A stretch of 64,000 nucleotides of DNA from Ophthalmolycus amberensis (taxonomy: Eukaryota > Chordata > Actinopteri > Perciformes > Zoarcidae): NCBI GenBank assembly GCA_024529925.1, contig JAFEUB010000736.1, forward strand, positions 2,953,501-3,017,500. The letters are read 5' to 3'. The position numbers were made by a program, and so were the translations under genes. Position 1 is the stretch's first letter, and each line of letters begins with the position of its first letter. Positions 48,535 through 60,672 of this stretch are shown piece by piece. The notes beneath the pieces are model-generated. The model was not told where the DNA came from. It saw only the letters and a program-made list of their open reading frames with translations, and did not search any database.

Positions 48535-50499
48535 TAACAGATTTGACCAGCCATCCACCCCTCCCCCCACCCAGACCTCCCTGCTGCTGCAACCCCCATC
48601 ATCTGCATCCACTGTGGATTATTACCCCCCCTCCACCTCCCCCCTTCCCACAGCACTCGGCTCCCCTCCACACCTCTCACACCTCTCATACTCAGCACTC
48701 TACGACCAGCAACCCACCCCCACTCCAACACACAGCACCCCACCCCCCAGAGTGTCCCTCAACCAAGTGAGGAAGGAACTGAGGAGGATCAAGGCGAGGA
48801 AGGCCACGGGTCCAGACGGCATCAGCTCAAGGCTCCTCAAATCCTGCGCAGACCAGCTGTGCGGGATAGCGGAGCACATATTCAACTTGAGCTTGAGGCT
48901 GGGGAAAGTACCACAGCTATGGAAGACATCCTGCGTGGTACCGGTACCAAAGAACCCGCGGCCCAAGGACCTCAACAGCTACAGGCCGGTGGCGTTGACA
49001 TCCCACCTGATGAAGACCCTGGAGAGGCTGGTCCTTGCCCATCTCCGCCCTCTGGTGAGTTCATCCCTGGACCCACTTCAGTTCGCCTACCAGTCCGGCA
49101 TCGGGGTGGATGACGCCGTCATCTTCCTGCTGCAGAGATGCCTCTCTCACCTGGAAAAGGCTGGAAGCACTGTGAGAGTCATGTTCTACGACTTCTCCAG
49201 TGCCTTCAACACCATCCAGCCTTTGCTTCTGAGGGACAAGCTGGAGCAGACCGGGGTGGACCACCACCTCACTGCATGGATCCTGGACTACCTCACCAAC
49301 CGTCCACAGTATGTGCGGATACGGGAGTGTGAGTCAGATCGGGTGTCCTGCAGCACAGGGGCCCCACAGGGAACCGTTCTAGCTCCATTCCTCTTCTCCA
49401 TTTACACCTCGGACTTCAAACATAACTCTGCAAACTGCCACCTGCAAAAGTTCTCTGACGACTCTGCAATCGTCGGCCTCATCTCCGCCGATGATGACAG
49501 AGAATACAGGGAACTAAACCAGGACTTTTTAGGATGGTGCCAGCGGAACCGCCTCCACATCAACTCCAGCAAGACCAAGGAGCTGGTCGTGGACTTCCGC
49601 CGGGGTAAACGCCCTCCTCCGACACCGGTGAGCATCCAGGGACTGGACATTGAGGTCGTGAAGTCGTATAAGTACCTGGGTGTTCACTTGAACAATAAAC
49701 TGGACTGGACTGACCACGCTCACGCTCTTTATAAAAAAGGACAGAGCAGACTCTTTCTGCTGAGGAGACTGAGGTCTTTTGGGGTGCAGGGAGCACTCCT
49801 GAAGACCTTCTTCGACTCCGTGGTGGCATCAGCCATCTTCTATGGAGTGGTCTTCTGGAGCAGCAGCATCGCGGCAGCTGACAGGAGGAGACTGGACAAA
49901 CTGGTGAGGAAGGCCAGCAGCGTGCTGGGGTGTCCACTGGATACTGTGGAGGTGGTGGGAGACAGGAGGATGATGGCGAAGCTCTCATCCCTGATGAGCC
50001 ACGCCTCCCACCCCATGCAGGACACTCTGGCAGCTCTGCACAGCTCCTTCAGTCACCGGCTGATTCACCCCCGGTGTCTGAGGGAGAGGTACCGCAAGTC
50101 CTTTCTCCCCGCTGCTGTCAGGCTGCACAACAAACTGCTCTCGGTGGACCACTAACACACTGAACACTTGAACACTTTGCACACACTGAACACTTTAATT
50201 CATTCACCTGGTGCAATATCTTATCTAAACCGTGCAATATCCAATACGTTTTAAGTATTTACCTGATCCGCCTGTATATTCTGTAGATTCTGTAGATTCT
50301 GTATATACTGGCATATTTAGTATATCTAATACTCTTCTTTACTGTCTTATTTTATTACTGTTCTACTGTTTACTGTTTAGTTTATTATATTACTTGATTT
50401 TTATCTTTATTTTATTACTTGTGAGCAATGCTGCTGTAATCCTGTAATTTCCCCACTGAGGGACTAATAAAGGATTATCTTATCTTATCTTATCTTATA
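48535..50499 (+). mobile_element. 5'-truncated non-LTR retrotransposon (L2/Rex1-like LINE)
   Basis: A LINE copy with an open reverse-transcriptase frame (next entry), a 340-bp 3' UTR, the conserved end GGGACTAATAAAGGATTATC and a short tandem (TCTTA)n tail to about 50499. The apurinic endonuclease region expected before the RT is missing, so the copy is 5'-truncated as usual for target-primed reverse transcription. It sits between two TA-rich tracts, which hides any target-site duplication. The 5' limit is approximate. Confidence 0.85.
48614..50155 (+). CDS. Reverse transcriptase of a LINE (truncated ORF2)
   Basis: About 513 codons without a stop, ending LLSVDH at 50155. The frame is open upstream and has no real ATG at its beginning (the codon at 48614 is GTG), which fits a truncated ORF2. 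RT motifs: KARKATGPDGISSRLLK (motif 1 region), NSYRPVALTSHLMKTLERLV, LDPLQFAYQSG, MFYDFSSAFNTI (motif with the first catalytic Asp), STGAPQGTVLAPFLFSIYT, and FSDDSAIVG, where the catalytic DD is present but the usual FADD reads FSDD. Then NSSKTKELVVDF and YKYLGVHLNNKLDW (thumb), and a C-terminal segment with HPRCLRERYRKSFLPAAVRLHN as in fish L2/Rex1 relatives. Family assignment is by general resemblance; Rex1-Babar against L2 is not resolved. Confidence 0.85.
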   Translation: MDYYPPSTSPLPTALGSPPHLSHLSYSALYDQQPTPTPTHSTPPPRVSLNQVRKELRRIKARKATGPDGISSRLLKSCADQLCGIAEHIFNLSLRLGKVPQLWKTSCVVPVPKNPRPKDLNSYRPVALTSHLMKTLERLVLAHLRPLVSSSLDPLQFAYQSGIGVDDAVIFLLQRCLSHLEKAGSTVRVMFYDFSSAFNTIQPLLLRDKLEQTGVDHHLTAWILDYLTNRPQYVRIRECESDRVSCSTGAPQGTVLAPFLFSIYTSDFKHNSANCHLQKFSDDSAIVGLISADDDREYRELNQDFLGWCQRNRLHINSSKTKELVVDFRRGKRPPPTPVSIQGLDIEVVKSYKYLGVHLNNKLDWTDHAHALYKKGQSRLFLLRRLRSFGVQGALLKTFFDSVVASAIFYGVVFWSSSIAAADRRRLDKLVRKASSVLGCPLDTVEVVGDRRMMAKLSSLMSHASHPMQDTLAALHSSFSHRLIHPRCLRERYRKSFLPAAVRLHNKLLSVDH

Positions 50500-50560
50500 T
50501 ATATATAATGTATAATAATATATAAATATAATAAACACAAATACTGTGTTTAATAAACAG

Positions 50561-50621
50561 AAATACTCACATATTGACCAAGATACATACAGTATATATC
50601 TTGGTCAATATGTGAGTATTT
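50561..50621. repeat. Perfect inverted repeat (25-nt arms, 11-nt loop)
   Basis: AATACTCACATATTGACCAA (left arm from 50562) is mirrored exactly by the right arm ending at 50620, giving a 25-bp stem including the flanking A/T pair. It lies 60 bp after the LINE tail. Confidence 0.85.
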
Positions 50622-50647
50622 GTGCATTTGTGTTTCATAAACATAAT

Positions 50648-50693
50648 ATATGCACAAATGCATACATATGATATGCACAAATGCATACATATG
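50648..50693. repeat. Tandem duplication of a 23-bp unit
   Basis: Two exact copies of a 23-bp unit starting ATATGCACAAATGCATACAT at 50648 and 50671, directly after the inverted repeat. The inner TGCACAAATGCA echoes the TGTGCATTTGTG at 50621-50632. Confidence 0.8.
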
Positions 50694-51985
50694 ATATGCT
50701 ATAGGCCTACAATTTAGTTTTCTACCGTTCCAGGCAGCCATTATGCTTTCCATTACATTCTGTATGGTATGAAATCCAAATGCCAGATACTTACATTTTT
50801 TCTGAAAGAGGAACTCCAATTAATTAAAAGTGTACGTTAAATTAAAGTATTGGGGAGTTCTAGAGCAGAAAAGTTGCATAAAACCTTTTGTGGTTTCAGA
50901 GGTATAGCTGCACGCGGAAGTCTGGTATATTGCCTCAAGTGATGTCACTAGAGTCAGTGTCAGTTGGGGCTGAAGACTACAATTGAACGACTTGCCATTT
51001 CCCTGAGCCTTGACCTTAGTGCTCACTGTGACCTAACTCACTCTAAGTCTGGTGCGTCGCACGTTTAAAATCAGCATGAGCCAAAATGACAGAAACACAG
51101 CCTTCATTTAAAGTTATAATTGAAGTTCAATAAAAATCCACAATTAAAAGTTTTTCTAAGTTAAACAAATTCCAATTCCAAGCTGACTTTCCAACATAAA
51201 TTTGTATTTATGTTTAATAAACATAAATAAATCTCAACATTGACATATTGACTAGCCACTAGAAGCTATATTAGCAGCCACTAAAATACTCGAATCTCCA
51301 AGCAAACTGTCAGCGATCGAGTTGCATTGTGGGTAATGTTGGCAAAAGGTTCTGACATAGAAGAAGAATGTTTGGAATAAAAAAGACAAGTATCTCTGGT
51401 TATGCTGCATGGCTGTGTTTCTTAAAGCTGTCTGTGAGTCCGACAATGCTAGAGGAGCTCAAAGCTACTTCAGTGTAGTTGTGAAATCTATCTCAGTCCA
51501 GGCCCACGCATATCTACGACTCTTGTGGTCGTCACAGCTCAGTTTCCGGCAGCAACATCAGTTCTCTCAGCTGTCAACATCAAAAGCACTTTGTCGTAGA
51601 GGCATGGAGCATTTTTTATTAAATGTTGCAATATGGTCACGGCCCTCAAACTCGCTGGTTGTGTGGTTGTCATACATGACCCACAATCCAGTATACTGTG
51701 TGGGACATCGTGCTCTTCACCCTAAAACAATCACACTGTGCTTTGGCTACACCGGGCCTCTAAGCAACAAGCGGAAACTCACCTTCATGCTGGTTAGTGG
51801 TGTATTTTTATGTGTGCCATATCTGTTGGCCCATGAAACCAGAAGAAGTTCTGCTACATACAATTGTTTTTAATACTTTTCTCGAATCTTTGTGTTTTTT
51901 TGTGAAATGTTCCACTCAACTCCTTCTCGGGGCCTCAAACTGTTATTTAAATGAAACCACGTGAGAAGTTTACAGGAAGAATCAA

Positions 51986-53722
51986 CTCAAACCAGAGAAC
52001 CGGAAACTGTTTATTTGAAACATGGGGCACAAGCCGAAAAATGTTGATGGGAAAACAAGGTCGTGATAAAATCTTAATTTGAAAAAGGCCTGACAAATAA
52101 CTTCAGGAGAGTAAAACGTGCAATTTCACTTTGAATCTTAGTGTAGCACAAAATGGAAATATTCTATACTTTCCACCACTCACTTTGATGCTTAACTTTT
52201 ACACAAACAAGATGTCCTAAAAGTGCTAGCAATTAAATTTTAAGAGTTACTCGCACGCCAACAGCTCTTCGAGTACACAGAGGGAACACCATCCGCTGGT
52301 AAAGAACCGTGATCCAGTCAAAAGCTAGTAGCTGGACCTCGAGTTGTGATTGTTTTGGCAAACTACTGTACCTAAGAAATGCATTGGGTACTTGAGTGAG
52401 TGTGTTTTCCACGACCGTAAAGAAGTAAACAAAAACAGTTACAGACCACAGTTTGAGATTAGGTTAAATGAGGACAGCAGACAGTGTGCATCTCGTTTAT
52501 TTTCACCCGTTCACACACTTTCCACCAAACAGCCACAGCTTACCTCGGAGCCAGAAACAGCGTACCGTTACCCTTTAAATTAGAATACATAAATAAAAGC
52601 CGTTTGCATATAAACAGTTGCTGATGTACACATTCCAACTCGCTGAAGTACGCTCTGATTTACAAAGACACTGACAATGTTTGTTTTGTTTCTTTTTTTC
52701 TCAAAATCTTTGCATGAATTGAGGCTCGTATTTTTCAGTTCACCGTCACAAAGTCCTTCCCCGGGGACAGACGTCAAGCCTTTGCATAACCGAGCAGGAG
52801 TAAACTCTGTCAGGGACAGTTCTTTTGTAGCTGTATACTATTTACAATGTTAATGAACCAAACAAAAACAATATCAACAAAACAACCAAAAAGCGGTTTG
52901 TTTTAACATTCATGTTCATGTGCCGTTCCCTAAAGCAACGAAGCAGATAAAAGAAGAACAGAGCTAGTTTGTTGTCTCCTTCCACCTTAAAAGACTGCAC
53001 GTTTCCTTGATTCAACATTTAGCCCTTAACCCTGCTCGTTCATTTGACCAGAAAAAGTACCACACACAAGCTGGTGGGAGATAACATCCTCGTTTTTCTC
53101 TCTCTCACACACACTCACTCACACACACACGCACACACACAACCTCTTTACCATCCCCCGTTCTATCTAAGCTTCAGTCCAATTGAATCAAACTCTGTTT
53201 TGCCTTCAGGCCTGTGGAGCGGCCCACTTCCTCCATCTAGAGGAGAAAGGCTCAACTACATAGTGCTTCTGTTCCACTGGGTTTCACATTGTTAAGAACC
53301 TCTCGCCACCTCACGATTGTATTTTGCAGCTTTAAAAAAAAAAGAAAGAAAGAAAAAAGTTTTGACAAGTAAAATGCAACAAATCACAAACACGCTTGTT
53401 CCATTTGCTCGGAGCTCAAGCACCATTACAGTTAAAATAAAAACAAACTGTACAATGTTAAGGAGCATTGAAGGTGCCTGTAGTTCTTTTTTTTAAATGA
53501 TTTAGTAAACAAACACGATATGAGTGGAGGAATCCTGTAAAACCCTCCCTCAGGTTGATCAGTACGGTCCATAAAGGAGAGGGGGGGGACAGACGGACAT
53601 TTCCTCTGTGATGTGGAGCTCGACACTAGAAACCTGCTCGGGCTGATTTTATCAAACGTCTCACAGCTTGAGTGTCGAGGGGCCGGTAAGGAGGGAGGGA
53701 TTCCTCGTCAGTCTTTAGAGTC
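51986..53722 (-). other. Probable 3' UTR of the l3mbtl3-like gene
   Basis: From the stop codon at 53723 to a minus-strand AATAAA (TTTATT at 52010-52015). No exons are visible in 1.7 kb, so a long 3' UTR is the simplest reading. Confidence 0.45.
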
Positions 53723-56700
53723 TTACTCTTCGTCTGCGTTCTTCAACATGAGGATGGAGTTGTAGATCTTCAGGGCCGGTCCTAACTTGATGGACAGGAT
53801 CTTGACGATGTCCGCTTGGGTGAGCAGCAGGAAGGCCTCGCCATCTATTTGCTGAAAAGACAACGTAAAGATGATTTGCTCCGTATCACTGTGTTTTACA
53901 CACAAGAGGGGGATTTACTGTTGTGTTTTATCGTGTAGGACAAAATGTTCAGCATGTGTTAACCACAGACCTTATTTCAGTCATCGAACCAAGAACACAT
54001 TCAAGACACTCATCGACTTTGAGAAGAGGGAAGTGTAAAAATGCTGACTCATCTACGGGTTTTAGGACTCATTCCTGCACCACTCTATTTACGGTCATTG
54101 AACAGCTGAGACAACATGGCAACACAGCATTGACGTATCACCTGTGAATTTGAGTATGTTGGCAAACTAACTGCGTATTCAGACATCCAGCCACTACATC
54201 GTTTTATATTTGGAGTAGTTGCAAACTGTGTCTGTTATTAATATTGTTTGTATCACAGAATACACAGAGTTGGCAGCAATACATACACATTGAATTTATT
54301 AAGTCAGTGGCAATTAATTGATTTGTTGACTGACAGTTAACATCTCAAACCTACAAAACAGGCAATTTGAAGACATCCGTCTCTTTTTTTGTCATTTTTC
54401 AGACTAAGATTCCTCACGCATTCAAACAATAATCTTTATCAATCTTTCATTGAACTAATCATTATTTAAATCTGGAGTCTTGGTCTAAACAGGGATGAAG
54501 GGCTTACCTCTGTTTTAAACGTAGCAGCGTGTTCTTTACATCCTGGAAGTCCTTTGACAAAAGTGGCCACCTGGTGAGAAAAGGAAGCAACAGACTGTCA
54601 CACACAATATGTGTAATCAATAAATGTCGATCTACTAATCAACGTGTCGTGTATGCCTTTATTGAACTGAAAGAGAAGCTGTCCCCTTGAATATTCATGC
54701 ACAGTTTCAGTTTCCCTGAACAACTCCATGCCTTCATGTTGGATGTGTGAACGAGGAAGCACGTCTGCAGTGCGAGTGTGTGAGCATGTCCTGACCTCCT
54801 CGGCGCTCCAAGTGGCCACTCTCTTGGCAGTCAGCCCCAGGACCTCGGGCAGCAGCTGGCAGTGTTTGTCCCAGCAGAGAGCCACCCGGTGGGGGGGGGA
54901 GGCAGAGAGGCCGGGGGAGAACACAGACTCGTGGAGGGCCTGCTGGAGAGAGATGGCGTCCGGAGAGGCTGAGGAGAGGGAAGAGGAGGCAAGGCAGCAG
55001 TCATCGGTGAGTGAGTAGGTGATTTACATGCTTCATCGCCTCTCATTTTTTTACACACATTCACACGCACCTTTGCTCTCCCCAATCTCCTCTTTCACGT
55101 AGTGCATTTTCAGGTATTTGGGAACTGGAGCGGTCCTGAAGAAACACACAAGTTAGAAGTCACTCTCTGGTACAAGAGAACATCTTCTGCAGCACAGTTT
55201 GATGGCGTGATGGTTCCATGGCTGTACCGTTTAGGCCTTGTTCCATTGTGGCTCTGCTCACTGGCTCCCCCCGGTGGCTCTGGCTGAGTGGTACGTCCCA
55301 AACGCTCAGCCTCCACTGTCGGCGGTTTCCTAGCAACACAGACAACCCGCTCAGATACAAACCAACGAATACGAGTTGAATGAGAAACAGTGAGAGAGTT
55401 CCCTCGGGAGTGTGAGTGACTTTAGAATGTGCAGTGTGTAAGATCTGGCCAGAACCTTTGAACTTACACTATAAATAGAACGTGAAGAGGTTACTTTGTT
55501 AACGTTATCCCAAAGAAGTCTGTGTTGTATTGCAGAGATGTCTACTGAAATGAGCCCAGCCTGTCTTGTAATACCACTTGTACCTCAAGAGGTGATGGTG
55601 AGTCACTGTAGCATCCGGTCTGCTCTTAGTCCAGAGAACAAAGAAGCAGCGCTGCAATGAGGGCTTTCCTGGAATACATCCATACCCTGTGTGCTTTTTG
55701 ATAGTTTGTTTATTGGATTAAATCCAAAGTGGCGTCTGAACTCGGGGGCCTGATCCTGGGGAATTGACTCCGGATCCTTTTGCTGCTAGTGGCTAACGTA
55801 TACGTAAACTTTACATCGTATGGACCCAGTAGAGGTGAAATGCTGTCCCCTATTAGTTTGGAGACTCTGACCAAACATTACACATTGCACCTTGAAAGCG
55901 TGTCCATGTGTATTTTTTGTGACGGCCGCAAACCTGTTCTGGGAGTCTTCAGCTCCTTCCAGCTGGTCTGGCGCTGAGGAGGTCTGTGTCGTGGTGTTTG
56001 TTTGAGGATCGGGGCGGCGCCCACGTGGATGAGGTCCACTGAGGGCGAGAGGTCGTTCTCCACTTAGGCGGTCTGGCAGCAAGCCCTCCTTGTTCAGATT
56101 TATCTCCGAATAGGGACAGCTGACCTGACTGCGCACACAAAAGACACGTCGACTGTTACCAAGGCCGGAAACAAACTGCCGCATTTTCACACTTGATGCT
56201 CTTCAATTTAGCAGGCTACAACAAATCGATAAAAAAAAAAAAGCAGCGAGAAATCACCTTAAAGACTCAAAACTCCCACACACACAAGCAACACATTTAC
56301 ACTGCAGGCAGCCCACACAAGTATAATCTAACATCGAGACCTTTTCTCTTCCTCCTGTACCCACTACATACACAGTCCCCAAATATTGTTCAAATGAGAA
56401 GCAACTATCGATGTGCTGTTTGAGCAACAGTGATAGGATACAGCATAACATAGAAATAATAATAAATACAAATAAAGGTGTTTTCATTATGAAGAAAGTG
56501 ATTTGGAAAATGATCCTAAATGTGCCATACGACATTAAGATTGAAAAACAATTGGAAACGCAGAGAAAGAGCAACATTATGTTCAACTCACGTGTAGTGG
56601 GTCCCATAGCGAGGTCCTCTAATGTGGCCAACCCCGTTGCATCCTGTGGTAGGACAACCTTGTCCCTGGGGCAGTCACTAAATCACTGGAGCCTGAAATA

Positions 56701-57330
56701 TATAGAAACACACACACACACACACAAAGGAGTGTTCATAAAACTATGCAAAGAACTGCAAGAAGACCATTTTCTATTTACTATAGATTCCTCCAGAAGT
56801 GAAATGAAGGCAGAGACAATCTGTGCTGACTGATTTTGGATCCTTCTCCTAAGAAAGCTCGACTGACCTCTCTGAATATCAGGCGGGACGGCCGGGAAGA
56901 GTGTGTGAGTGAGAGAGTGTGTCTCACCGTTAGGGTATTGTAGCGGGTGTCCCGTTTTCTGACACCACCCTACAGGGTGCAAATCAGGGTAGTCTGTCTC
57001 CACCCAGTAGTCATATTCTGAGCTCCAGCCATCAAAATGAATCTAGGGGAGCATTTAAAAAAATAATAATTAGACAGACGCAGAGCACGGAACATGTCGA
57101 ATCCATCCAGACGAGGAGACGCGACGCACCTTCAGTCGGTGGTCCTCTGTGTCCGCTATTGTCGCAACACGGATGAGCATGGGGTTCCTCTTATCCACGC
57201 CTTCCACTTTCATCCCAATCTGGAAGCCATGTGGAGGTCGCTGCAAACACAACAATCACATGACTACACCCATACTCCTAGCATACCGGTACATATTATC
57301 AATCGTTGTGTACTTGTATATCTGTGTGTA

Positions 57331-57364
<34 letters not shown>

Positions 57365-60300
57365 AGAATCGCACCGGTTTAAAGGCGCGAGCAGGAGCCG
57401 CCTGTGTGCCCGTCTCTTCCAGGTATTTCTCCCATGAGAAGCTCTTGGGCTGCTTATATTCTGAGGAGAGAGAATTAGATCCATCAGTTTCAGTTTCAAT
57501 CTACATTTTTATGAGCCTTTATTTCTGACAATGTTACGATTCTGCATTCCCTAGAGTAAATTAAAATAGTTTATACTGACCCACGTGTGTCTTGGTCTGT
57601 GTCTTACCAGCTGGAGTGGTCAGAGTAAGTTCAGCTTCCTCACAGTATCCCACAGGGTGGATGTATGGACTGCTAGCGTCACACCTTGACACAAAACAAC
57701 TACTAGTAAACAGAGCCTGTCAAATACTCTTCCATACTCTCGATATTTAAGCACTATGCTGATGTTGTAAAGACTTTAAACTAGCGTAGACTTCACCTGG
57801 ATTTAAAGCTGTAGCAATCGCCCAAGAGGACTGGAGGATATCTATCATACCGTCAGTCTTAAACCAGGCTCTTACCAATAATCATACGTGTCATCCCAGT
57901 TGTCAAAGTGAATGAGCAGCCGGTTGTCAACAACAGCAGCAATGGTTGCTACACAGATCAAAGACGGGTTCTTCCTGTCAATCGCCTCCAGCTTCATCCC
58001 GGCTCTGAATCCAGACGGAGTCACAGACTGAAATACAAAAAGTAAACACACACATTTAGAAAATATAAACCCTTAATGTGGATGGCTTTAGAGTCTACAG
58101 GTTGTGTGTGCTTAACACTCACTGTGTTCAGACTCTTGAAAAGGTGTTTTGGGGCCAGCTGACCCCGACAGTTCTTCACATACATGCTCCAATTAAACTC
58201 TCCATCCTTACAACCTACGACACAACCCCAGCTTAGAAAATAGGTTCATAAAAGCATGGATAGATGTGTCAGTGTGTGTGTGTGTGCGCGTCTACCTTTA
58301 GGCAACAATAACTTATGCCCATTCTTCTCACACCAGCCGGCTGGTTTCATATCCCACGAGTCGGCGTTGGCCCAGAAGTCGTAGCATTCTGGGTAACCGT
58401 CAAAGTGGAGCCTTACCCTGTAGCCTTGTATCTGAGAGGCAACGGGACGGTCAAATTATTGTTTACAAACAGCGATGCAGATCGATATGGTCTGGTCTCA
58501 AACAACTATTAGCACACGTACCTCTGCGACAGTGAGCACACAGAACAGGGACGGGTGAGACGGGTCCAGCCCCTCCAGCTTCATTCCCACTTTAAAACTG
58601 TTCCTGCTTTGAGGAAGCGACTGGTGCTGCAAGACAAATGAACATCAAAGCACAGTCTGAGACCAAATACACAAAACCATCTGGTGATACTTTTTTATTA
58701 AAAGCATCTCAAATTGGCCAGCGTATATATATATATATATATATATATATGGGGGAAATACCTCTTTGAAGAGTTTAACAGGAGCAGCGATGGCCCTCTC
58801 TTCTTCCAAGTAAGACTGGCCAGCTCCATGCCCGTTTCTTATTGCCCGGGGCCGTCACTGAGGGTTGGGGGGAAAAAATGACTCAAGTATTATGTACTGA
58901 GTTTGGACCACCATCACATTCATGAAAAACAGACAGATCGCAGATACACCTCCTCACAGTTTAAGATTTATTTAATTCAGATCGGCTCAGTTTAGGTGAA
59001 TATTTTCTTAAATATTGATCATTTAGAACAATAAAGATATTTTAGCTTTTTAAGATAAAAGTTGATGTATCAGAGGACAATCTGCAAGAGGTTTAGTCAA
59101 ACAAATTCTGTAGTATGTTGTGAGCCTGTTGATGCCTTGAATTTAGTTAGTCATGTCAGTCATTTCAAGATTTTCATGAGATTTGGAAACACTGTGAGAC
59201 AGGAAACATCTATCTTTCTCCCTCCCTCCCTCCCTCCCTCCCTCCCCTCTACAGTGGCAGCAGTCTTAACATACCCAGTTTGGCAATTTTGGCACCTCTC
59301 CTTCCTTTGGTAGTTTTGGCCTTTTCCTACAAACGGTGAAATGAAAGAATGTGTCAATAATCAGAGCTATCAACTTTTTCCTCACCAATCTCTGTGTTTT
59401 CTCAACTTAAAGATGAAAAAAACGTATTTGATAATGCGTTGCAAAATCTATTACAGCAAGACATCACTGAACACTTGAGTGGCCTGTAGCTCTGAAATCA
59501 ACACTGGAGAACAATGTCAGAGTATGCTCCCCACCTCTGGTTCCTCTTGGTTGTCTTCCTCTTCATCACCAGAATCCATATAGATCTTCCTCTTTTTGCG
59601 CACACGTTTGCCCAGCCTCTCGCCATCAACTGCTTGACTCTCCCTCGCTTCCCCCGGGGACGATCTGCCGCTGGAGGGCTGCGCACAAATGGAGCTACAG
59701 AATTTGCCCTGAAGGAGGGCGTCTCGGGGAACGCGGCCGCCACAGGCCCGGCACCTCGACAACTCCCCATTTTGGCCCGTGTCTGCGCTCGAGCCGACCT
59801 CAACACTGGGACCAACTTCCACACTGGGGCCCTCCATACTAGGACCCTCTTCTAAAGACAGAAGCACAGGACCGGGGGCTGGAGGACAAAGTAGAGAAGA
59901 AGGGCTGAAACTGACGTGAGGAGCATTAAAAGTAAACACTGCCAATCTTTACAATAACAATGATCTAAGGGTTAAAAATGTGCAGTCATACCTTTACCGT
60001 GAGATGACCCTGGCTGACTGCGATTGGCCGGAGCTGTGGCTTTGCCGGTCTGTGATTGTCCCTCTGGTGGAGGGGTAGGAGTGTGAGACTGAGCTGGATC
60101 CAAGGTCTCTGCCTTCTGCCCTTTGACTTCTAGGTCTGTGACAATCTCAAGCGTCCCAAACTCTGTCATGCGAAACTGAAAGACACAAGTGAGGTGGAGA
60201 CAGATATGCACATCAGCGTGTCTCACAGGAACTTAACCAGCAGTAGTGGTGCGTCACCCCGAATTCATCTGGTCTCCCAGATAATGTAGTTAGTAGAGGG

Positions 60301-60672
60301 CAGCCTATAGTAATCATCACATTAATTCAATACATGGCATACCATGTGTGAAATAGTTCTCTCTCTTTCTCCTCCACTAAAAATGTATTCTTTCATTTAG
60401 AAAGTTAGCAACGGTGGTTATAATTTGAGGCAAAGTAGCTCTTGAACACATCAGGAAATCCTGCTCTTACAAATCTGTGTCAGATTCAAGATCAGAGACT
60501 TGTGCACAAACATTTTCCACAATCAGAGATGATGCTGGACAGGAACAAAACTCTCTCATACCTTGATGTCACTGCCTGGCAGCGTGGCAATACCGTCCTT
60601 CCAGTCCAGAGCACCCATCATATCAAACTCAGCACCCTGGGAGGGGCCATCACTGGGTGGAGTGTCGGTCAT
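53723..60672 (-). CDS. l3mbtl3: L3MBTL3-like malignant brain tumor (MBT) repeat chromatin protein
   Basis: Polycomb-related nuclear reader of mono/dimethyl-lysine on histones. Twenty coding exons on the minus strand: 60562-60672, 59992-60175, 59535-59878, 59275-59326, 58762-58857, 58522-58626, 58296-58431, 58123-58214, 57876-58027, 57608-57684, 57375-57460, 57130-57240, 56928-57042, 56592-56658, 55934-56128, 55228-55329, 55071-55135, 54796-54968, 54508-54570, 53723-53851; about 817 aa. Order: N-terminal MDWKDG-type motif (LDWKDGIATLPGSDIK, FRMTEFGTLEIVTD) diagnostic of L3MBTL3; FCS zinc finger (CRACGG...KFCSSIC); basic KKRKIYMDSGDEEE; three MBT repeats (GMKLEGLD...HFDGY; GMKLEAID...HFDNWDDTYDYW with the aromatic cage; GMKVEGVD...HFDGWSSEYDYW); C2HC finger (CPTTGCNGVGHIRG...CPYSEINLNK); C-terminal SAM domain ending IKLGPALKIYNSILML. 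Exon 5 has an apparent one-base insertion (see findings), leaving the coding total one base over a multiple of three. L3MBTL1/4 are alternatives but lack this N-terminus. Confidence 0.9.
57333..57362. repeat. (GT)n microsatellite
   Basis: About 15 GT units in the intron next to the exon 11 donor of the l3mbtl3-like gene (donor at 57374). Confidence 0.85.
58723..58750. repeat. (TA)n microsatellite
   Basis: About 14 TA units in the l3mbtl3 intron between exons 5 and 6, 11 bp from the exon 5 donor. Confidence 0.85.
59218..59247. repeat. (CCCT)n microsatellite
   Basis: About seven CTCC/CCCT units in the intron after l3mbtl3 exon 4. Confidence 0.85.

Larger units (their letters stand above)
50500..51985. 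other. Spacer downstream of the LINE
   Basis: Holds the inverted and tandem repeats above, then a stretch that I cannot assign. A plus-strand 154-codon open frame at 51409-51873 has no recognisable domain and no codon pattern that convinces me it is coding. Confidence 0.4.

Noticed and set aside
48614..48616. Start codon for the LINE RT frame
   Set aside because: The codon is GTG and the frame is open upstream; this is a truncated ORF2 and not a true translation start.
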